From GMQP-bins7 sp046727975 (lineage in GTDB: Bacteria; Actinomycetota; Thermoleophilia; Gaiellales; Gaiellaceae), in the NCBI GenBank assembly GCA_046727975.1, contig JBKPDR010000035.1:1-64000 (forward strand): a stretch of DNA of 64,000 nt, written 5' to 3'. The stretch's first letter is position 1, and each line of letters opens with the position of its first letter. The position numbers were made by a program, and so were the translations under genes. The notes under the pieces are model-generated. The model ran no database searches. It saw only the letters and a list, made by a program, of their open reading frames with translations, and was not told where the DNA came from. Shown piece after piece: positions 57,012 to 64,000 of the stretch.

Positions 57012-58442
57012 GTGGTAAAGGCCTCGATAGCCGCGGTCCTGGTCGCGCTCTCGCTCCCCCTCCCGGGCAGTGCCTCTCCCGCCGCCACCACGGCGTTCGT
57101 GAAGCAGGACGTCACCATCGTGATGGACGACGGCGTGAAGATCGTAGGCACGCTCTACGAGCCGACCGCGACGCCGCCGCCGCAGGGGTGGCCTGCGCTC
57201 GTCTTCATGCACGCGCTCGCTGGGAATCGGCAGCAGATGAACGCGCTCGTCGAGGCGAGCGGCTTTGCCGGAGAGGACTACGTCGTGCTGACCTTCGACG
57301 CGCGCGGACACGGTGAGTCCGGCGGCCTGGTGTCGATCGACGGGCCGCGCGAGGTGGCAGACGTGCGTTCCATCCAGGCCTGGCTCGCCGAACAGCCGGC
57401 CGTGTCGAGCGGCCGGATCGGCGCCTGGGGAATGTCCTACGGCGGCGGCGCGGTACTCAACTCGCTCGTCGCCGGGGTTCCTTGGGCGGCGGTCGCCACC
57501 GTGGAGACGTGGACCGATCTCTACTCGGCGCTCGCACCGCAGGATCTCGTGAAGTCCGGTCTCGTGGTAGGGCTTGCGGCGTCGATACCTGACGGTCGCA
57601 AGTCCCCCGAGCTGAAGGAGATCCAGGCACTCGCTCTCGTAGGCAACAAACGAGCCGCGCTCGTGAAGTGGGCGACCCCGCGCTCGAGCCTCCACCGGCT
57701 CGGATCGGTGAGCACTCCTGTGTTCATGGCGCAGGGCCGGCGGGACTTTCTCTTCGGGATCGACCAAGGCATTCGCGCACTCCGGGCGCTGCGCGGGCCG
57801 AAGGCGCTGTACCTCGGTCTCCACGGCCACGCGCCGTCGACGTTCCCGGCGGCGGATACTCCGCTTCTTCTCACCAAGACGCGCGCCTGGTTCGATTGCC
57901 ACGTCCGCGACGCGGCGTGCACCCGGCAGGCCACGGTCACGCTCGTGCCGGAACTGTTCCAGGGTAAGGGCGTTGTGGAGGCCAACGCGGTGCCGAAGAC
58001 CAGCACAACGACGTTCGCCCTTCCCGGATCGAGGTCGATCGCCCGATCGGGGAAGGTCGCGAGGACGACGCCGAGACTTGCGCGCGCGCTCGAGGTCTTC
58101 GGCTCGCCGAGCGTTCGGCTCACGGTGACGCCCCGTAGGGGTTGGTCGAGGCTCGTCGCCGTGCTCACCGCCAGGACGCCCGACAAGCGAGAGATCGTCG
58201 TCGCTGCGGGCGGAGTGCCGCTCTCGGGTAACCGAGCGAGAACCGCGGTGATTCGCATGAGCGACCAGGTCACGTACGTCCCCAAGGGCGCGCGGCTCAC
58301 ACTCGCGCTCGGTTCCTCCTCGCTCGTGCAGAGCTCGTCCAATCTGCTCTACCTCGACCTGCCGATGCCATCGGGTGCCAGTGTCCGGATCGGCAAGGCG
58401 GTCCTCCGGGTCCCCGGCCTGCAGCAGCCGGTCACCAAGTGA
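57012..58442 (+). CDS. Secreted alpha/beta hydrolase (X-Pro dipeptidyl-peptidase S15-like)
   Basis: A 476-residue exported hydrolase. Signal peptide MVKASIAAVLVALSLPLPGS with cleavage near ASPAA. Hydrolase core about 35-290: VFMHALAGNRQQMNALVEA, VVLTFDARGHGESGGLVSID, the nucleophile elbow IGAWGMSYGGGAVLNSLV, and FMAQGRRDFLFGIDQGIRAL with the acid. The C-terminal 150 residues form a beta-rich domain like the C-terminal X-Pro DAP/CocE domain (LYLDLPMPSGASVRIGKAVL). Substrate unknown; peptides or esters. GTG at 57012. Its stop overlaps the next gene by 4 bases, which is an exported binding protein. Confidence 0.85.
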   Translation: MVKASIAAVLVALSLPLPGSASPAATTAFVKQDVTIVMDDGVKIVGTLYEPTATPPPQGWPALVFMHALAGNRQQMNALVEASGFAGEDYVVLTFDARGHGESGGLVSIDGPREVADVRSIQAWLAEQPAVSSGRIGAWGMSYGGGAVLNSLVAGVPWAAVATVETWTDLYSALAPQDLVKSGLVVGLAASIPDGRKSPELKEIQALALVGNKRAALVKWATPRSSLHRLGSVSTPVFMAQGRRDFLFGIDQGIRALRALRGPKALYLGLHGHAPSTFPAADTPLLLTKTRAWFDCHVRDAACTRQATVTLVPELFQGKGVVEANAVPKTSTTTFALPGSRSIARSGKVARTTPRLARALEVFGSPSVRLTVTPRRGWSRLVAVLTARTPDKREIVVAAGGVPLSGNRARTAVIRMSDQVTYVPKGARLTLALGSSSLVQSSSNLLYLDLPMPSGASVRIGKAVLRVPGLQQPVTK

Positions 58443-59653
58443 GGCTTCGAATCGCCGCCGGCGTGGTGCTCGCGGCGCTCGCGGCGGCGACAGTCTCGAG
58501 CGCGCGCCAGGACGCCGATCCCGGCGTCACCGCGACGAGCGTCCTCCTCGGTGGGACGGTGCCGCTGACGGGCGAGGCGGCGGCGTTCGGAGTGGTGGGT
58601 GCGGGAGCGAAGGCGTACTTCGACCACGTGAACGCAAAGGGCGGCGTAAACGGGCGCCGGATCGAGTACCGCTATTACGACGACGCGTACAACCCGGCGC
58701 AGACCGTCCAGCTGACCCGGAAGCTCGTCGAGGAGGACCGCGTCTTCGCCGTCTTCAACACGATCGGGACCGCGAACAACCTCGCGATCCGCGACTACCT
58801 GAACACGCAGAAGGTGCCTCAGCTCTTCGCCGGAGACGGCTCCCAGCAGATCGGCACCGGTTACACGCGCTACCCGTGGACGATGGGCTTCCTCATGAGC
58901 TACCGGGGCGAAGGAGACGTCTACGGCAAGGTGATGGCCAGGTCGCGCCCGCGGGCCAAGGTCGCCGTGCTCTACGAGAACACCGACCTCGGCCGCGACA
59001 TGCTCACGGGGCTCACGCGGGCGGTCGCGGGCAAGGGACCTCGCATCGTCGCGAGGGAGCCGTACGAGTACACGGGCTCGGACGTGTCTTCCCAGGTCAC
59101 GCGGCTGAAGGCGTCCGGTGCCGACACGTTGATGCTCTTTGCGACACCCAAGTTCTTCATCCAGGCGGTGGTCGCGACGCGCAAGCTCGGCTGGAAGCCG
59201 CAGCTCTACATCGCGTCCGTCTCGATCGAGCCCGGGATCATGGCGATCGCCCGCACCAACGCCCCACAGCTCACGAGGGGAGCGCTGTCCATCGCGTTCG
59301 TCAAGAACCCGAACGATCCCGTGTGGGCGAAGGACCGCACTGTCGCCCTCTACCGAACGATCATGCGCAGGCACAACCCGTCGGGCAAGCCAACCGACGT
59401 CTACAACTGGTACGGAATGACCGTCGCCTGGACGATGGTCGAGACGCTGCGCAACGCGGGCCGCAACCTCACCCGCACCAGGCTGCTCAAAGCCGCACGC
59501 AGCCTCGACCTGCCCTCGAATCCGTTCCTCCTCCCCGGGATTCGGCTGAAGACGTCACCCACGGACTATCGCCCGCTCGAGCACGTCTACCTGTACCGCT
59601 ACGACAACAAGGAGTGGGTGAAGGCGAGCGCCCTGCTGCACGCGCGGGGTTAA
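58439..59653 (+). CDS. ABC transporter substrate-binding protein, branched-chain amino acid type
   Basis: A 404-residue type I periplasmic-binding protein (Peripla_BP_6). Signal peptide MRLRIAAGVVLAALAAATVS; no lipobox Cys, so secreted or weakly tethered. The mature fold reads SVLLGGTVPLTGEAAAFGVV, GGVNGRRIEYRYYDDAYNPA, QTVQLTRKLVEEDRVFAVF, VPQLFAGDGSQQIG and SGADTLMLFATPKFFIQAVV. No permease or ATPase genes are adjacent, so it is an orphan binding protein. GTG start overlaps the hydrolase stop. Ligand is unknown; amino acids or aromatic acids are usual. Confidence 0.9.
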   Translation: MRLRIAAGVVLAALAAATVSSARQDADPGVTATSVLLGGTVPLTGEAAAFGVVGAGAKAYFDHVNAKGGVNGRRIEYRYYDDAYNPAQTVQLTRKLVEEDRVFAVFNTIGTANNLAIRDYLNTQKVPQLFAGDGSQQIGTGYTRYPWTMGFLMSYRGEGDVYGKVMARSRPRAKVAVLYENTDLGRDMLTGLTRAVAGKGPRIVAREPYEYTGSDVSSQVTRLKASGADTLMLFATPKFFIQAVVATRKLGWKPQLYIASVSIEPGIMAIARTNAPQLTRGALSIAFVKNPNDPVWAKDRTVALYRTIMRRHNPSGKPTDVYNWYGMTVAWTMVETLRNAGRNLTRTRLLKAARSLDLPSNPFLLPGIRLKTSPTDYRPLEHVYLYRYDNKEWVKASALLHARG

Positions 59654-59719
59654 CGGCGCTGTGCAACACTCGGCGCCGCCGCAGCGCACATGAACGACCA
59701 CCTCACCAGGAGGAGATGG

Positions 59720-60745
59720 ATGAAACGAAGGATCCCGACAGTCGTGCTGGCGCTTGTGAGCGTCGTCGCGCTCGTCGTCGTCCCGTCCGCGTTCGCCGCG
59801 TACACGTCGCCGAAGCTCGAAGTCAAGCAGGCCGGAAGCGCGACCTCGGTCAAGGCCACCCTCAGCCCCGATGACGACCCGACGGCGAGCGTGCGTATCT
59901 TCGCGCCCGCAGGGACGCAGCTCACGACGAACCAGACCCCCGGAACCGTCCTCGGAACAGTGACGGCAACCGTCAAGGCGCTCGATCTCGGTGGCGCGGA
60001 CCTTCCGCTGCAGGGGCAAATCCTCGTCGCCGCTCCGGGCCAGATCCCCGCGGCTGCTCAGGCCGCATGCCTCCAGGGTGCGACCCCGATCGCGACCTGG
60101 GTCCTCGTGCTCAGTGCCGCGGGCCAGACTCTGCCCGTGCCGGCGTTCCTCGTCGCAACCTCAGGTACCCAGGCGGCGCTCGGGCCTGCGTACATCCAGG
60201 TGTGCATCGGCCCGCCGGACGTCCCCACCGGAACACCGGGTCGAGCGACGTTCGGAGCCAAGCTCTACAGCGTCGATGCGACGTTCAACGGAGTCTTCAG
60301 CGCGGTTCCGGTCGGCGCCTGGGTCGCGTTCTGGACGCCGTACAACCCGGGCGTCGGTTCGGTGAACGTGGCCGGAACGGTCGCCTCGCCGGCCGCAATC
60401 GCGCCTGGGGCAGTCACGGTCGCCGCGAAGAAGAGTGGCCTCGGCGCGACCGTCTCCGGACGCGTCACACAGGCCGGCCAGGGCCGCGGCGGCGCGACCG
60501 TGACCATCCGCGGTGGCGCCAGGGCGTCAGCGCTCAAGAGGCTCGGCTCGGTCAAGGTCAAGGCGAACGGGAGCTACACCTTCAAGGCGAGGCGCGGCAC
60601 GTTCTTCAGGGCGACCGCGGTGGCCACGCCGGCCGCGGCGGCTCCACTCTGCACCGCGCTCTCCGCGGCGCTTGCTCCGATCCCGTGCGTCAACCCGACG
60701 ACGAACGGCTTCGTCGTCCAGAGCCGCACCGTCAAGAAGCGGTAG
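59720..60745 (+). CDS. Secreted protein of unknown function
   Basis: A 341-residue exported protein. The signal peptide MKRRIPTVVLALVSVVALVV ends near VPSAFAAYTSP. A strong Shine-Dalgarno (AGGAGGA) 6 bases upstream selects the ATG at 59720 over an ATG at 59690. The N-terminal 220 residues are beta-rich with Ala/Thr/Pro bias (LSPDDDPTASVRIFAPAGT), and residues about 225-300 look like a carboxypeptidase-regulatory or Ig-like fold (VTVAAKKSGLGATVSGRVTQ, VTIRGGARASALKRLGSVKV). Four or more Cys may form disulfides. No enzyme motif seen. Confidence 0.75.
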   Translation: MKRRIPTVVLALVSVVALVVVPSAFAAYTSPKLEVKQAGSATSVKATLSPDDDPTASVRIFAPAGTQLTTNQTPGTVLGTVTATVKALDLGGADLPLQGQILVAAPGQIPAAAQAACLQGATPIATWVLVLSAAGQTLPVPAFLVATSGTQAALGPAYIQVCIGPPDVPTGTPGRATFGAKLYSVDATFNGVFSAVPVGAWVAFWTPYNPGVGSVNVAGTVASPAAIAPGAVTVAAKKSGLGATVSGRVTQAGQGRGGATVTIRGGARASALKRLGSVKVKANGSYTFKARRGTFFRATAVATPAAAAPLCTALSAALAPIPCVNPTTNGFVVQSRTVKKR

Positions 60746-60753
60746 CAGCAGGC

Positions 60754-60782
60754 TGTAGGGGCGGGACCTGCCCGCCCCTACA
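60754..60782 (+). terminator. Intrinsic terminator-like hairpin
   Basis: A 12-bp perfect stem, TGTAGGGGCGGG (60754-60765) and CCCGCCCCTACA (60771-60782), with loop ACCTG, starts 9 bases after the secreted protein gene. It lacks a T-run and runs up to the next gene start at 60791. Confidence 0.65.
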
Positions 60783-60790
60783 CTGACCGC

Positions 60791-61654
60791 GTGACCGCGA
60801 CCGTCCACATCGGGGTGTGCAGCTTCGCCGACGAGGGCCTCCTCAAGCACTGGTATCCAAAGGGAGTCTCGACCCCGGCCGCCCGCCTCGCGTACTACGC
60901 CGAGCGCTTCGACACCGTCGAGGTCGACTCGCCGTTCTACCACCTTCCCGACCCGGCAGTGACCGGACGGTGGGCGCAGCGAACGCCGCCCGAGTTCGTC
61001 TTTCACGTCAAGGCCCACGCGACGATGACGGGCCACGAGGAGGCCGAGCAGGAGCCGGCGTTCGCCGAGTTCCGGTCCTCGATCGAGCCGCTGGAGCTCT
61101 CCGGGAAGCTCAGGGGGATCCTGCTCCAGTACCACCCCCGGTTCAAGAAGTCTCCCGAGGCGAAAGCGGAGCTCTCCCGCGTGCGGCCGCTTCTCGAGCC
61201 CCTCGTTCCGCTCGTCGAGTTCCGGCACCGCTCGTGGCTCGAGAAGGAGGAGCGCGACGACACCTTCGAGTTCCTCGAGCGCGAAGGGCTCGCGATCGTT
61301 TCCGTGGACGCGCCGCCGACGCGCGCCTCGAACGTTCTCCCCACCTTCGCCACCGCGACCCACGCCGTCGCGTACGTGCGCTTCCACGGCCGCAACGTGA
61401 AGACGTGGAACATCAAGGCCGAGAAGTCGTCGGAGCGGTTCGACTGGATGTACTCGCCCGCAGAGCTCGAGGAGTGGGTGCAGCGAATCGAACGCCTCGC
61501 GGGCGAGGCCGACGAGGTGTACGCGATGTTCAACAACAACCGCGACGACTTCGCGCCGCGGAGCGCCGCGATCCTTCGCGGGCTGCTCGACGAGGCGGGG
61601 ATTCCGGCGACGGGCGGCATCGAGCCGCCCGCGCGGACGCCGACGCTCTTCTAA
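60791..61654 (+). CDS. DUF72 family protein
   Basis: A 287-residue TIM-barrel-like protein of the DUF72 (YecE) family. HIGVCSFADEGLLKHWYPKG at the start, LAYYAERFDTVEVDSPFYHL, FVFHVKAHATMTGH, GILLQYHPRFKKSPEAK, LVEFRHRSWLEKEER, YVRFHGRNVKTWNIKAEKSS and the late VYAMFNNNRDDFAPRSA are all family markers. Biochemical role is unknown; it has been suggested to bind nucleic acids. GTG start at 60791, 8 bases after a terminator-like hairpin. Confidence 0.93.
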   Translation: MTATVHIGVCSFADEGLLKHWYPKGVSTPAARLAYYAERFDTVEVDSPFYHLPDPAVTGRWAQRTPPEFVFHVKAHATMTGHEEAEQEPAFAEFRSSIEPLELSGKLRGILLQYHPRFKKSPEAKAELSRVRPLLEPLVPLVEFRHRSWLEKEERDDTFEFLEREGLAIVSVDAPPTRASNVLPTFATATHAVAYVRFHGRNVKTWNIKAEKSSERFDWMYSPAELEEWVQRIERLAGEADEVYAMFNNNRDDFAPRSAAILRGLLDEAGIPATGGIEPPARTPTLF

Positions 61655-61671
61655 GGCGGGGTTTTGACCCG

Positions 61672-61686
61672 TAGGGTCAGACCCTA
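61672..61686. repeat. Short palindrome TAGGGTCAGACCCTA
   Basis: A 15-base palindrome with 7-bp arms around a central A, 11 bases before the amidotransferase ATG. Its 13-base core AGGGTCAGACCCT also occurs at 1722-1734, inside the LLM gene. It is preceded by GACCCG, making a longer GACCC-GTAGGGTC overlap. Confidence 0.5.
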
Positions 61687-61696
61687 GAGTTGGCAC

Positions 61697-62374
61697 ATGC
61701 GAATCCTCTCGATCACGCATGGACGAACGGTGCCGGGAGGAGTCTTCGACGAGGTGCTCGAGGGGGCAGGCCACTCGCTCGAGCGCTGGTCCGTCCCGCA
61801 CGGCGCTGCCCCTCGAGCCGCGCGTGAGTACGACGCGCTGATGGTTTTCGGCGGCGCGATGCATCCCGACCAGGACGAGCACTTCCCGTGGCTCGAGTGG
61901 GAAGCCGAGTTCCTGCACGATGCTCTCGAGCAGGACGTCCCGGCCATCGGCGTGTGCCTGGGTGCGCAGCTCCTCGCGCGCGCTGCCGGAGCAGGAGTCG
62001 GGCCTGCGAGCGCTCCCGAGATCGGCTGGTTCGAGCTGGAGCTCACATCGGCGGGACGTCACGACCCCGTCCTCGGAGTGCTGCCGCCGCAGACGAGAGC
62101 GTTCCAGTGGCACCACTACACGTTCGAGACTCCCGCCGGCGGGACGGAGCTCGCACGAAGCGACGTGTGCACGCAGGCGTTCCGGGTCGGGAACGCGCTG
62201 GGCGTCCAGTTCCATGCCGAGGTCACGGAGCCGATGATCGAAGCCTGGCTCGCCGAGGACCCGGACGACGTGTCGGACCCGGAAGCGCTGCTGGCGGATA
62301 CGCGCGCATCGATCGGTGACTGGAACGAGCAGGGGCGGCGCCTCTGCGCGGCGTTTCTGAAAACCGGTCTCTGA
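61697..62374 (+). CDS. Class I glutamine amidotransferase-like protein (GuaA-type domain alone)
   Basis: A 225-residue stand-alone GATase1 domain. The nucleophile is C87 in VPAIGVCLGAQLLARAAGAG, with VFGGAMHPDQDEHFPWLEWE before it and a late catalytic His-Glu pair in GVQFHAEVTEPMIEAWL. The family includes putative glutamyl-hydrolase or peptidase-like proteins; no synthetase partner is adjacent, so it may act alone. ATG at 61697, preceded by a short palindrome that may interfere with its own ribosome site. Confidence 0.9.
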   Translation: MRILSITHGRTVPGGVFDEVLEGAGHSLERWSVPHGAAPRAAREYDALMVFGGAMHPDQDEHFPWLEWEAEFLHDALEQDVPAIGVCLGAQLLARAAGAGVGPASAPEIGWFELELTSAGRHDPVLGVLPPQTRAFQWHHYTFETPAGGTELARSDVCTQAFRVGNALGVQFHAEVTEPMIEAWLAEDPDDVSDPEALLADTRASIGDWNEQGRRLCAAFLKTGL

Positions 62375-62408
62375 CTCCGCCCCGCGTCATCTCTGCCCCT
62401 CCGTTCCG

Positions 62409-62771
62409 TTAGGGAGACTCGGCGGGCAACGAAGGATCGCGCGACCACTCGTGCCACGAGCCGACGTAGTTCCGCGCCTCGTACCCGGCGGCGCGGAGCA
62501 CCTGCACCGCGAAACCCGAGCGGGTGCCGACGTGGCAGTAGGCGACGATCTCGGCTCCCTCGGGAAGCCCGACGAGCTCCCGCACCTCGTCCACTCCGCC
62601 CAGCTCGAGAAGCTGCTCGAACGGAAGGTTGCGAGCCCCGGGGATGTGCCCATGCCGCGGATCGCACGACGCGCCGGCAGTTCCTGCGAACTCTCCCGCG
62701 GTCCGGACGTCCAGCAACGTCAGTGATACTTCGCCGAACCGGCGGCGGAGCTCGTCGAGCGTCACGTCCAT
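62409..62771 (-). CDS. Rhodanese-like sulfurtransferase
   Basis: A 120-residue single-domain rhodanese. LTLLDVRTAGEFAGTAGASC near the start (D-V-R motif), HGHIPGARNLPFEQLLE, and the active loop YCHVGTRSGFAVQVLRAAGY with nucleophile C79. Likely a persulfide carrier in the cytoplasm. Overlaps the upstream hydrolase by 10 bases. Ordinary Cys codon at the active site, unlike the two Sec genes in this window. Confidence 0.93.
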   Translation of the reverse strand: MDVTLDELRRRFGEVSLTLLDVRTAGEFAGTAGASCDPRHGHIPGARNLPFEQLLELGGVDEVRELVGLPEGAEIVAYCHVGTRSGFAVQVLRAAGYEARNYVGSWHEWSRDPSLPAESP

Positions 62772-63388
62772 TGCTCGAGGAAGTCCAGCAGAACGGACGT
62801 AAAGCGGTCGGGCTGCTCGACGCTCGCGAGATGGCCGGCGCCGGCGAAGACCACGAGCGATCCGAGAAGCGCGCCGTCTGTTATCGAACGCGCCTTCTCG
62901 ACGCTGAGCAGCTCGTCCCGGTCACCGACGCAGACGAGCACCGGCCCTCCGAACGCTCCCAGGAGATCTGAGGCGTCTGGACGATCGCGTATTGCCTCCT
63001 GGGCGACGGCCAGATCCTCGGCCCGCACGTCGGTGTCGAGCGTGCGAGGGACACCCCGGGCCCGCAGCTCCGCGATCTGCTCCTCGCGGGCCCTGCGCCG
63101 CTCGGGCGTGTCGGCGCCGGTCGAAGATCCGACGAGCACCATCCCCACCACCCGCTCGGGGGCTCGCCGGGCAAGCGCCAGGGCGCAGTACCCGCCCATC
63201 GACGCGCCGATCGCGACGAACGCACCCTCGATCTCCACGAGGAGCTGCGTCGCCCATCCATCGATCGACGGGCCGCGCTCGTAGAGGCGGGGCGCGACCG
63301 GCTCGAAGCCCGATCGACGGAGCGCCGGGACTTGCGGATCCCACATGCGTTCGTCGAGCGGCCACGCGTGTAACAGCGCAACCCTCAT
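62762..63388 (-). CDS. Alpha/beta hydrolase
   Basis: A 208-residue hydrolase. MRVALLHAWPLDERMWDPQV starts at the ATG 63388; HAWPLDE is the oxyanion-hole region, the nucleophile elbow is FVAIGASMGGYCALALARRA, and LVCVGDRDELLSVEKARSIT plus VFAGAGHLASVEQPDRF carry the acid and His. Small size and layout resemble 3-oxoadipate enol-lactonase-type or general esterases; substrate unknown. It overlaps the rhodanese gene downstream and the unknown gene upstream by 4 bases, so three genes form one operon. Confidence 0.88.
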   Translation of the reverse strand: MRVALLHAWPLDERMWDPQVPALRRSGFEPVAPRLYERGPSIDGWATQLLVEIEGAFVAIGASMGGYCALALARRAPERVVGMVLVGSSTGADTPERRRAREEQIAELRARGVPRTLDTDVRAEDLAVAQEAIRDRPDASDLLGAFGGPVLVCVGDRDELLSVEKARSITDGALLGSLVVFAGAGHLASVEQPDRFTSVLLDFLEQWT

Positions 63389-63993
63389 GTGCGTGCGATT
63401 CGGGTAGCCCCGTCGAGGTCCGGAGCGTCGGCCCATCCGTGGTCGGCACCGCGAATACCGAGGACGTCCGCGAGGGCGGCGAGGAGCTCCCGTGGAGGCG
63501 GCAGATCGGCCGGCGAAGGGGACGTGCGCGCGACGCGGCGCACCGCCTCCGGGTCAGCTCCGGTGAGACGCGAGACGACCCGGGGGTTCGCCGCGAGCCC
63601 GATGACGTCGCCGGGCGGCAGCGGCCCGTGGAACTCGGGCACGGAGAGGTACTCGTCGACGATGCTCCCGCGCTCGAAGAGGATCATCCGGACCGCGGAC
63701 TCGTGCTCGAGGCCCAGGACGACGACGACTGCACCACTCCGGTCCGAGAGCTCCCGCCCGAGACGCCGCAGCATCGCCGGATCGCGGTCGCAGACATCGT
63801 CGTACACCGCAATCCAGCCGTTCCGCGGAGGGACGACGATCGAGCCTCGCGACGCTCCGGGGAGTCGCGGGACGAACTGCCGCACCGCCTGCTCAACCGC
63901 GCTCAGGTCGTCGGACTGGACGTGGATCGAGCCGAGCGACGCGGCCTCTCCGCCTCCGAGCCTGGCTTGCAAGTCCGCGACCGAGCCGGTCAT
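63385..63993 (-). CDS. Unrecognised protein, possibly incomplete at the 5' end
   Basis: Reads to the window edge. From the ATG at 63993 it gives 202 residues: MTGSVADLQARLGGGEAASL, an alpha/beta region with GWIAVYDDVCDRDPAMLRRL and VVVVLGLEHESAVRMILFER, and a C-terminal part with PSPADLPPPRELLAALADVL. No family recognised. A GTG at 63996 and further codons beyond the edge may be the real start. Overlaps the hydrolase start by 4 bases. Confidence 0.65.
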   Translation of the reverse strand: MTGSVADLQARLGGGEAASLGSIHVQSDDLSAVEQAVRQFVPRLPGASRGSIVVPPRNGWIAVYDDVCDRDPAMLRRLGRELSDRSGAVVVVLGLEHESAVRMILFERGSIVDEYLSVPEFHGPLPPGDVIGLAANPRVVSRLTGADPEAVRRVARTSPSPADLPPPRELLAALADVLGIRGADHGWADAPDLDGATRIART

Positions 63994-64000
63994 CACGACG

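Overview
The window is about 64 kb of GC-rich, tightly packed bacterial chromosome. F420-type oxidoreductases, lipoproteins with GerMN or collagen-like content, an SOS box of the CGAAC-N4-GTTCG type, and the cyclase-AAA and multi-GAF kinase signalling style point to a high-GC Gram-positive actinobacterium. Thermoleophilia (Gaiellales/Solirubrobacterales) is my best guess; this is inference, because no rRNA gene is present. No CRISPR array, prophage, insertion sequence or convincing tRNA gene was seen.

The most notable result is that two genes are split by an in-frame TGA exactly where the catalytic residue belongs. One is a peroxiredoxin at the left edge (TGA 149-151 at the peroxidatic Cys position). 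The other is the catalytic subunit of an NAD-dependent formate dehydrogenase (TGA 21777-21779 at the Mo-ligand position). Both TGAs are followed at the right distance by a hairpin of bacterial SECIS type, so I read both as selenoproteins (PrxU and FdhA). None of selA, selB, selC or selD is inside the window.

Layout. 1-3 kb: PrxU, a coiled-coil protein, divergent PPOX and LLM oxidoreductases, YihY and a 30-residue ORF. 3.0-3.7 kb: a gene graveyard with remnants of signalling genes. 3.7-11.1 kb: a giant seven-GAF hybrid histidine kinase translationally coupled to a response regulator-cyclase. 11.1-18.5 kb: fabI, an SDR, then a minus-strand cell-wall and housekeeping cluster (HAD phosphatase, acpS, nnrED, alr, cca, methyltransferase) and an ArfB-like rescue factor. 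18.5-27.2 kb: formate dehydrogenase and molybdenum cofactor locus (fdhB as a NuoEF fusion, a sulfotransferase-like gene, Sec-fdhA, birA, then on the other strand a MobA-ANT(6) fusion and fdhD). 27.2-32 kb: collagen-like protein, glmS, glmM, rpsI, rplM. 32.1-35.2 kb: a large secreted repeat protein. 35.2-42 kb: an MFS transporter, a UDG-like protein, then a TPP-riboswitch-controlled thiamine operon (pyrophosphokinase, thiB, thiP, thiQ, acylphosphatase). 42-50.5 kb, minus strand: guaB-guaA, a cyclase-AAA-TPR regulator, a PfkB kinase, dacA. 50.6-57 kb, minus strand: pyrF, an SOS-box exonuclease-GIY-YIG gene, HU, pyrE, small genes, rdgB, rph, murI. 57-62.4 kb, plus strand: secreted hydrolase, solute-binding protein, secreted protein, DUF72, amidotransferase. 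62.4-64 kb: rhodanese, hydrolase and an unrecognised gene.

Two families of structured repeats occur. One is a pair of about 145-bp multi-hairpin elements flanking the thiamine genes, with compensatory base changes. The other is a GCGC-AA-bulge palindrome, found once upstream of dacA and once inside guaA, where it adds about 20 residues to the protein.
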